Source: Usnea hakonensis (taxonomy: Eukaryota > Ascomycota > Lecanoromycetes > Lecanorales > Parmeliaceae). From it: a stretch of 21,990 nt of DNA. The position numbers and the translations under genes are program-made. Under the pieces are notes generated by a model, which worked only from the letters and a program-made list of their open reading frames with translations, was not told where the DNA came from and made no database searches. Where the stretch lies: contig BLJB01000313.1 in assembly GCA_013423325.1 (NCBI GenBank), positions 1 to 21,990 on the forward strand, read 5' to 3'. Positions 10,080 to 17,553 of the stretch are shown one piece after another. Within the stretch, counting starts at the first letter, position 1, and every line of letters begins with the position of its first letter.

Positions 10080-10510
10080 GCAAATCAAATCAAACACTCC
10101 AATTCACTAACCTATATACCTCCAATTTTAAACCCTCCAACCAGTCCCCATCCTACCCTCCAAGCTCCCTCTCCATCACAATCCCCCATATCAAAACCCA
10201 TCATCCATCATCCAATCCCACTCCCTCCCTCCCTATCCCTCATCCCTACCCACCCAACCCCTCGCAATCCACCCAGCTTTCCCCTCCAAAAAAAAAAAAA
10301 GCGAAAAGGAAAGGAAGGAAAGAAATCATGCGCACTTCTCCTACCGCACCATACCGTCGTGCCCACTCGTCCCATAACTAACACTCTATACCACATCATT
10401 GCATGCATGCACACCTCACCTTCTCACCCCAACCCCCTTTTCGCGAACCGCATCTTCTTCTTCTTCTTTCCTTTCCCAAAAACGGGCTACACTCCACTAT
10501 CCCTACCCCC

Positions 10511-10556
<46 letters not shown>

Positions 10557-10770
10557 GCGCCATCCCGTCCTCCCTCGCGCCATCCGCCATCCACCTCACC
10601 ACCCTTACCGCTTATCTCTCCTCCCCCCACCACACCAAACCAATTACACGTCCTCCCCTCCCCTCCTCACACACATTCATCCGGATCTCTTTCGCCCACT
10701 CCCTTACCGCACCCCTACAAACAAACAAACAAACAAACGAAGAGCCCGCGGTCCCTAATTTGCGGCTGTA
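10080..10770 (+). repeat. Pyrimidine-rich (C/T) low-complexity block
   Basis: The plus strand is overwhelmingly C and T with some A, including (TCCC)n runs near 10220, an A12 run near 10289 and (AAAC)n near 10717-10738. The long Pro/Ser/His-rich frames here, on either strand, are products of composition and are not annotated as genes. Confidence 0.85.
10512..10554 (+). repeat. Homopolymer of 43 C
   Basis: An uninterrupted run of C, flanked by ccctaccccct on the left and tcgcgcc on the right. The complementary G43 could form stacked G-quadruplexes. Length in the assembly is likely unreliable. Confidence 0.9.
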
Positions 10771-11282
10771 AAACAATGAATGGGAAGGAAGGGAAGAGAA
10801 GGGATTTGGTAGGTTTTCTATTGGGCTGGATGGTGGCTGGCTGTGGTGGTGAGTTGGTTTTTGATGGCTTGATGTGGTGGGGTTGGTTTTAAGGGTTGTT
10901 GTTGGGTGATGGGGTGATTGGTTATGTTTGAGGGAGGGAAGTGATGATTGTTTTGATTTATTGGTTATTGGTGGGGGTTTTGGAAGGTTTTGGTTTGTTG
11001 GTTTTGGGGAAAAGGGGGGGGGGAGGTGTGTGTGTGTGTGTGTGTGGGTGGGTGTGGGTGTGTATGTGTGTGTTCGAGTTCGAGTCAAGCTATGGGGAAG
11101 TAAGAGAAGGGTTTTGAGATGGGATAGGGATAGGGATAGGGATATATAGGAATCAAGGAAGAACAAATCCAGGAAGGGAAGGGCTTTGAGATGGGATAGG
11201 TATAGGTAGGTAGGAATCAAGAAAGAACAGATCCAGGAGTCTATTATACTAATAGTAGATAGATGGATAGGGAAGGACTTCA
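10771..11282 (+). repeat. Purine/G-rich low-complexity block
   Basis: Immediately after the C/T block, the plus strand becomes rich in G with T or A. It includes a (TG)n microsatellite at 11027-11046, GTGGGTG variants to about 11070, and four GGGATA units near 11121-11144. Confidence 0.8.
11106..11237 (+). repeat. Imperfect two-copy tandem repeat
   Basis: Copy 1 (11106-11173) and copy 2 (11178-11237) both read gaagggYtttgagatgggat, then a variable GGGATA/GGTA run, then aggaatcaaRRaagaacaRatccagg. They differ mainly in the number of short GGGATA-like units, which suggests slippage inside a duplicated 60-68-bp unit. Confidence 0.8.
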
Positions 11283-11573
11283 AAAAGATCGGGTAAGTAA
11301 GAGCTCGAGAGTTATGGAGAGGAAGTGATCGTGATTTGTGATAAGGAAAATAGGAGGGGGTAGGACTCTTGGCTAAAATAGATTTGCTACTCCGACAGCG
11401 AAGGGAGTTCGTGTATTTTATTTGTGCAATTGCGATTAGATATTTTATTGGGTGAGGTAGTAGAGGAAAGGTCTACTCCTTGCTAAGCGAGTTTGAAAAA
11501 AAAAGACGAGATTCCTCGATCCTCTCTCCACGAACCACTAGCTTTCCTACATCAATAACACACCCCTCACCAA
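11283..11573. other. Short intergenic spacer
   Basis: No gene seen. It lies just downstream of the stop of the minus-strand F-box-like relic and may hold its former 3' UTR. Confidence 0.4.
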
Positions 11574-13205
11574 TCAATCATCCACTGACTCCTTTCCCAG
11601 CTCCCCCTTCCCCACTCTCTCACTCTCGTTATTCATTCCCATAACCATCCTCTCCAGCCTCCTTTCCATATCCGAAACCTCCCTTTCCACCGCATCCCTC
11701 TCCTCTCTCCTTCTCCATCTTCCCCTCTGCGTCCACTCCCATGGCCACGCCACATGCACAAAGAGCTTGCTTAGTCCCTTGAACCTCTGCAATGGTATCA
11801 AAACACGCATATACGACTTGTATATCTCTATGGCTTGCTCCTTGGTCATCGTATTACGGAATGGAGAGCCGGAAGATGGATCGTCGTAAGGTGATTTATC
11901 CGCAAAGTAGACGCGGAGGGTCAGTGCAGGGAGGGTGAGATGATCTTTTACTATTGCAATGGCATCCTGCCACTACCGATAAGCAGGCTCGTGCGCAAGC
12001 ATCCAGGGCGTCCGATATGGTGGGAACACCAGCTCCAAAAAGCGGAGATGGCGCAGAGCAGCGAGTGGTACTACTTGCGTCAAAAAAAGGGCAGCGGGCA
12101 TCCGTTCCGGTGTGCGATACACGACGCGTCTTGTAGCCTCCCGGCTACTATCGCCTTCTGGCACGATCACAAACCGATTCGCGCTCAAGAACGTTTCCCG
12201 CGCATTCTCTAGCACTGCCTTCGAGACGAGGAATAGCGCTATAGGTGGTCTCCAGTACCGGCATTCCATCCAAAATGCCGCATGCGCCGCGCTACAGAAA
12301 CAGCCGATGTTACTCCTTGCACGCTGCCAGCAATTGCGGAACGCGCAAGCGCGGTGGATAGAAGTGGGACAGTCGGTGGTGCCGCCGCAGCACCAAGTGC
12401 TGTAGTGTAGATGGTAGGCGCGGGTAGGCGAGTTTTGGATTTCGGAGAGGGGAGATACGAGGTCTATAAAATAGAGTATATACTTGCGGAGCTCGAAGGG
12501 AAGGGCGAGGAAGCGGAATTGTGCTGCATGGGTGTTGGGGGTTATTTGACGATCACGGCCCATTGCGCGAAGAGCGGTGTCTCGAGCGAGTTTTTGGAGG
12601 ATAGGGTTGGGTTTGCGTGCGAGGCGGATAGCGTAGTTTGCAAGGAGGGGCGCGGTGGAGAAAGGGTCTAGTACGCGATGTCTTGTTTCGGGGGTGGAGA
12701 CATCGCAGACGAAGTGGAAGTAGAGCGTCGAAGACCGGATACACCTGAAGACGTATGCTGCTGTAAGCGTCCATACGCTTAGGATGGTGTGATTGCGCTT
12801 AGTAGATACGCCTAATGCACGGTCATATTCGTCGCAGCTTATAGATCGGCCAGGATAGGCGTTGCAGCAGGGATGGCCAGCTTCGCAAGAGGTGACGGTG
12901 AGGTGGATGGTGAGATGACGAACAGAGGTCAAAGCGGTAGAGGAGAGGTCACGGAGTCGTTGGAAGCTATGATGGGTGCGATAGTGAATAAAGAAGCGGT
13001 TTGTCGAGTAAATATGATATACGAGTTCGGAGTAGATCGTATGGTTGGTGGCATATGTAGCGCCGAAGGAGGTTGCAAAAGCCCATGATTTGGTGCCTCG
13101 TGAACGTCCAAGGTCTATGTCCTCATCGCTAATGATTTTGGCTTCTCTGTAGATCTAACTGCGAACATCGGGCGAGAGGGATAGAATGGAGAGGCGATAG
13201 GTACA
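11574..13205 (-). pseudogene. F-box/2EXR-like protein gene, interrupted by in-frame stops
   Basis: One minus-strand frame runs from TAG at 13155-13157 through 393 open codons to TAG at 11973-11975, then continues in the same frame for 132 codons to TGA at 11574-11576. Coding character is uniform across both stops. Landmarks in order are IYREAKIISDED, YSELVYHIYSTNRFFIHY and TALTSVRHLTIHL (first module); FRFLALPFELRKYILYF (about 12480-12520), a Cys-rich stretch (STWCCGGTTDC), then ALFLVSKAVLENARETFLSA (about 12165-12240; second module); LRHLRFLELVFPPY; and, past the 11973 stop, LTLRVYFADKSPYDD and LFVHVAWPWEWTQ. The pattern of LP-hydrophobic motif followed by FLVSK...NRFVI is typical of fungal F-box/2EXR-like proteins of unknown substrate. 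Upstream of 13157 the same frame reads CTYRLSILSLSPDVRS, so that TAG is probably also a lesion. The 5' end is not resolved. No GT-AG intron can remove the 11973 stop. Confidence 0.8.
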
Positions 13206-13719
13206 TTTTAGGCCCAAGTGCTCGCATATTCTCTACTGACGCATGATTGGCTTCGTAGATACTTTGACAACGAATCAGATAGACAGCATGTGTGACACTT
13301 TGATTATTGTAGTGAGATGGCGCGTTGGGTGAGCTTTCTTACATCTTTGTAAGGTAAAGTATATCATTTTTAGTTCTCAAAACATGTTCACCGCCCAACT
13401 ACATGTAGTCTAGCGTAACACGGATTTAAAACACGTTTCTTACAAGCTGCAAGAGGGGGGAAGGGGATTGTGGATGGGGCGCTGGGAGAATGGACGGAAA
13501 AGAAGGAAGAGTGCCCCGACTTAGGAACGAGCTGTTAATGATGTGGAGAAGGAAAGAGAGTTTAGAAATAGGATATATATATATTGGGTATCTATCTAGA
13601 ATCGCAAGCGCTCTTCCTCTACTACTATTCAACCTCAAAGATATCGTACAAGCTTTTCTCTGACTCGCCCATCTACACCATCTGTAGTTTCGCGCTCCGG
13701 ACCGTCTCCACATCCGAGC
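13206..13719. other. Intergenic, possible 5' remnant of the F-box relic
   Basis: A minus-strand frame over about 13140-13330 contains SIYEANHASVENMRALGPKM, which looks like protein but is in a different frame from the F-box relic. It may be a frameshifted 5' part. The rest holds no gene; the minus frame at 13426-13776 runs into the kinase-like relic. Confidence 0.3.
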
Positions 13720-15430
13720 CACGACACAAAGTTCGAATCGTTTCTTGTTGCCTGCGTATACAGACGAGTCCGGCACCTTAGACTTGGCAGTAAGAGGCGG
13801 GGACGAAGAGGGTAGCCCTTTTCGCTCCGCCTTTCTCTACGGTATCATTCTCGAGCCTTCGAAGTCAATGAACATGAGTTGGCTGAGAGAGTCATTCCAC
13901 AAGACATTCTCGGGCCGGATATCACCATGTGCAACCCCCAAGGTCCAAAGCTGATCACTTATTATGCCAATCTGATCGGCGTGGCTATCCCAGCATGCCT
14001 GTGAACTAGAATTTAGAGATTCTCCTGCCCATGAAAGCAGCAGGAAGTGAAAAATCTCCGTCGCAAAGTAGTAGTAATAAGGATAGACACGGTCAATGTT
14101 GCCCATACAGACTGGAACGAGGCTGCCCTGGACCAAACGTAGACAGTCGTAGAATTAATTTTCGAGTCGTAAGTCAGGCACAGAGTCCTTGACGGTGCCT
14201 TTGCCAACGACTATATAACTATAAGATGCTAGGGTGAGCTTGGAACATGGCGCCTCGAGCTCCCTGCTTGCGTATTGGCTCACAGTTGGTGTCTATAGTC
14301 TCTGCGAGCTGGTCACGAAGTAGATCTTGCAAGGAGCTTAGGGCAAGTGAATACATTCCCGCAGAGCTGACATATGGTACCTTGGGATGTATATCATAAG
14401 GCAGTTTTGACACTCGGTATCTATCAAATAACCGCATACCAAGCCCAACAGGCATTGGTGGCTGCATAATGGCATAGACTGTTCCTCTGATGCTGAACGT
14501 TGACTCATCCCGACATTCTTACCGCTTGTTCCGGATGAGGTTTTGCTTTACGTGGTGATATGAGTACAGGAGGATTGTGTTTGGTCATCGGATTCATCGC
14601 GAGAACTATCGGATGCAGTGTCATTGGAACTAGGGCTAGAATAATTGAGGCGGCCCTTTGACCGGGTTCCGTAAGATGAAATCACATCTGACTTACCAGT
14701 TGACCTGTACGCTGAGTCTTTTGGTTCTCGTATCGGCTTCTCGGGAGACATCTGAGACACGACCTCTTCATCATCTGTAGCCCAGATACCACAGTCTCGT
14801 ATCACGGATCCATTGTTGGTCTCGAGGTTTCGACTCAAGCGCCAGAAGAGAGAAACACAGCACTTGACTAATGGAAGTGCGAGACAGGTCGAACTCGTTG
14901 ACGTCCTCGTTAGGCGTAGCAAGATGATAGTAGGCTGTTGTGGGCTCCTTTTCTTTGACGCGAAGGAAGAGGAATGATTTACCGGTCGTGATATAGCCGT
15001 ATTCTGTTCCGGCCTACACCATGTATCCAAAGAGCTGTGAGATGGTAGCGGCAGCTTCTATCTCTGATCGATAAAGCTCTCGGGCAGCCTAATCGTTGTT
15101 GACCGTCGGGGTGTTGATCAACTTCTTGATGTCGAAATCACCGTTACCAAGGGCGCGTCGAAGAGTCTCGGCTGTAAGCTTGTGAGCAGCCTTGTACTCA
15201 ATAAGAAAAAGGATGTCACGGAGGGTAGTCTCTTTTTCATCGTCATCGTCATCGGCGCCATTGGTACGCTTGATGATACTATATTGACCAACCGGGACAA
15301 ATGCCCTCAGATATTTTCGCACAAAGCGGAGAAAGCGGACCGGACTCCTTCCAAGATAAAGAATGCGCGAGGGATTTACTTGCCGCGTTCCGACATCATT
15401 ATGCAGAGACCGGATCTATGTGAGTGAAAT
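13720..15430 (-). pseudogene. Kinase-like (PKc-like) fungal protein gene, heavily decayed
   Basis: Read 5' to 3' on the minus strand, the pieces are: VRFLRFVRKYLRAFVPVGQY, then an acidic ADDDDDEK run and ILFLIEYKAAHKLTAETLRR; TAG at 15089-15091; ELYRSEIEAAATISQLFGYM; TAG at 15014-15016; GYITTGKSFLFLRVKEKEPT and FDLSRTSISQVLCFSLLALE; frameshift near 14795-14815; a Ser/Asp-rich linker starting CGIWATDDEEVVSQMS; TAA at 14548-14550; frameshift near 14515-14530; PPMPVGLGMRLFDRYRVS and SLALSSLQDLLRDQLAETID; frameshift near 14231-14250; LASYSYIVVGKGTVKD (ATP-lobe-like); TAA at 14155-14157; LVPVCMGNID and FHFLLLSWAGESL; the catalytic-loop-like HGDIRPENVLWN and the metal-site-like MFIDFEGS; TAG at 13837-13839; then a basic tail. 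The order (EYKAxHKL module, linker, kinase-like C-lobe with HxDxxxxN) matches a multicopy Leotiomycete/Dothideomycete family (recognised from memory). With eight lesions it cannot make a full protein. Confidence 0.8.
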
Positions 15431-15450
15431 ATTCTTTATTCTTCTAAATA

Positions 15451-15705
15451 TTAAACAAGCCTATAGTAGCTTGATCCTGTCCGAGAGGGTACATGTGCAT
15501 CGCAACATGAGAAAGGGAGTACACCTCCTTCTATCATAGTGCTTAGAATATCATCCTGCATATCAGGGGAATTGATCGACTTCCTGCATGTCGGGTAGTC
15601 CATCAGCCTGGCGCACTGCCGGGCATCTCTGTGATACTATCCGTTGCGACTGAATTCCAAGGACGCGATCTGCTGAAGCCTGAGGTCGGGCTCTCTAGAT
15701 GAGAA
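15451..15705 (-). pseudogene. Coding-like fragment, possibly the N-terminal part of the kinase-like relic
   Basis: One minus frame reads EPDLRLQQIASLEFSRNG, then TAG at 15637-15639, then DARQCARLMDYPTCRKSINS and PDMQDDILSTMIEGGV, ending at TAA 15451-15453. It lies upstream of the kinase-like relic on the same strand but out of frame with it, so an intron or frameshift would be needed to join them. I do not recognise the sequence. Confidence 0.25.
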
Positions 15706-16108
15706 GTGTTAGGGAACCGAATATGATCCGAATAATGATATTGCTGTTCGGTATGAACGGAGTATCAGCTATGTAGAAGCAACAGTGCGAATGCACCGAA
15801 GGAAATCAAGGTACGATTCGCTAAGATTGGTCAAGCCGCTAGCCTAAATAAGGCTTCGCGCAGTCCGGGAGAAGAGGTGTCGAGTTGGAACCGGACCATA
15901 CTACAAAATATTGTGGTTAAGGTCTTAGAGATGGGTCTTTGATATCGCTAGAGAAGAGAAAAAGAGGCTTGGTCAGTAAGTCGTCACAGGCTTCATCATT
16001 CTGCACCGGAAGTCAAGCCTTCTGAAGTGGAAATTTAAGCGTGTAGGCTAAGCCGAAACCCTCTAGGCTTTGACCATCCAGTCTCAGAACTAAAAACTTC
16101 TGGACGCC
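15706..16108. other. No gene recognised
   Basis: No protein-like frame and no repeat seen in this 0.4 kb. Confidence 0.4.
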
Positions 16109-16548
16109 TGTCAAGCATGGAATCGTCCATCCCCCAAACCCGACCTACCCTTAACGCCTGATACATCATTCGCGTATGGACAAACCAGCAGTTGGCTTTC
16201 AGTCTATGCATTCTTGCCAGTAGGGCCATTTAGAAGGCCCCAGTTACAAAGGTCTGAACGAGAAATACGTCGAATATTGGGTGCTGACTTCGACCACTAC
16301 GATGGCTGTAAAGTCATCTAGCACGGAATTGTCCAATCCCGGTACCCCTGATCAAAGTGTGGACATAAGGGATTTTCTGCTTCTGGCTTCTACGCTTATC
16401 TTTCATCTTCAATCACTACACCGAAGGTCGAGTCATCAAGCATGGACTATCCAATCTCGCAAACCCTAACATAAGTATGGATATTGCTGGCACCTTCCTT
16501 TCATGATCGATGCCTGTCATATCATCAAGCATGAAACTGTCTGATCCC
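16109..16548 (-). repeat. Four degenerate units of a possibly protein-coding repeat
   Basis: A motif close to tcatcaagcatggaNtNtcc (plus strand) occurs with cores ending at 16118, 16324, 16443 and 16532, so the spacing is 206, 119 and 89 bases. Translated on the minus strand, each copy gives a related peptide in its own frame: SMLDRRPE, SVLDDFTA, SMLDDSTF and FMLDDMTG. Three are preceded by Gly/Asp-type residues (GMDD, LDN, GSD). Copies are in different frames and contain stops, so this is at best the relic of a repeat protein. It may also be an old non-coding repeat. Confidence 0.5.
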
Positions 16549-17283
16549 ATGAAGACAGCTAAATAAATATTGAATAGCCTCGATACTCAAAGGTGGCACT
16601 GAGAAGAGTAAGCTTCGGGACATGACCGCCTCCGGTATTGACGAGATCGAATAGCTCTTACATTCAGCCGAAGAAGTATTTCCGGTGATGATAGAGAAAT
16701 TAGGAGACGAGTCTGCAGCTCTCGCCGCCCACCAGATAGACATGCCTTAGATGAACAAATGTACTGACCAGCTACTGGGGTCTAAAGACTAGTGGGCTTT
16801 GCTCTCATTCCGCGATCTTAAATCCTGGATACAACGACATGACACTTTTATGCAAATGCACAAATTTATAGAGAATAAAGCAGAGTTCGGAAAAACAAAA
16901 ACACCGATCGCCGATCACCGATGACGAGGATTACCTAGCTCTGCGCTAGAGATTAGCTCCATGATAAAACAATTCTGTGAGTGTTGGTTATATAACCAAC
17001 CAAATATGTTTTTATATCTTTTGTACTCATCGAGTGTAGATGCCGAGCAGGACTCCAAGGACAACTTTCAAGCGTCTATCGGAGCTAATGGTCCTGATGG
17101 TCACTCTCAATGCGGCTACCGACTGATACCCGCTTGTGACGATACACCAACAACGTCCAAACCAGACCATGTCCAACAGAGGGCAGACTCTGAGGTTTGA
17201 GGTCGATTCAATCAAGCTGACACAATAATTTATATCGTTGTGGTTCACTATCTGAAATATTACTTGCCCTATGTTTGGTCCTG
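16549..17283. other. Intergenic region upstream of the protease
   Basis: No gene recognised. A minus frame at 16525-16743 is not convincingly protein-like. The stretch contains an 18-bp palindrome at 16983-17000. Confidence 0.45.
16983..17000. repeat. 18-bp perfect palindrome GTTGGTTATATAACCAAC
   Basis: Perfect two-fold symmetry over 18 bases with an AT-rich centre. It lies about 550 bp before the protease start. It could be a dimeric regulator site or a cruciform; function unknown. Confidence 0.6.
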
Positions 17284-17402
17284 ACACGCTAGCAGGGGCC
17301 CGATGTTGGGACCGTCATTTGTTCGAATATTGCGGCGTGTTGCAACTTGGCAAGCTTGACTTGATCTATTGATATCCCTACACTTTATCCCTGCTAGCGT
17401 GT
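17284..17402. repeat. 14-bp inverted repeat bounding a 119-bp segment
   Basis: acacgctagcaggg at 17284-17297 is the exact reverse complement of 17389-17402. The segment ends about 150 bp before the protease start. It could be a very small MITE without a clear target duplication, or a symmetric regulatory region. Confidence 0.65.
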
Positions 17403-17553
17403 TTCCAACACAGGTTGACAGCCTTATCGTATGCCTTTCCTCTTTGCCTTTCCAATATGCTTGAAACATGCGATTCGATAACTATGATAATAGTTATTCA
17501 TATAGGTATTCTGCGAGCTGGGAAAATAATATCACTCCCATCATCATACTCTA

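Noticed and set aside
10044..10892. 282-codon plus-strand open frame
   Set aside because: It is a run of Pro, Ser, His and Lys from C-rich low-complexity DNA, includes the C43 tract, and is matched by equally long frames in other phases and on the other strand.
10612..11283. 223-codon minus-strand open frame
   Set aside because: The translation is simple-sequence text (SLSLSLS, THTHTHTH, PPSSP) from microsatellites; no start context or domain.
11973..11975. Programmed readthrough of TAG in the F-box-like gene
   Set aside because: The context (cgg TAG tgg cag) is not a known readthrough motif such as UGA CUA, a second in-frame TAG lies upstream, and the neighbouring gene is plainly decayed.
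13725..13745. tRNA T-loop-like motif (gttcgaatc)
   Set aside because: No matching anticodon arm, D-arm or acceptor stem could be found around it.
15182..15427. 81-codon plus-strand open frame
   Set aside because: It is antisense to the kinase-like relic, whose minus-strand reading has recognisable conserved motifs.
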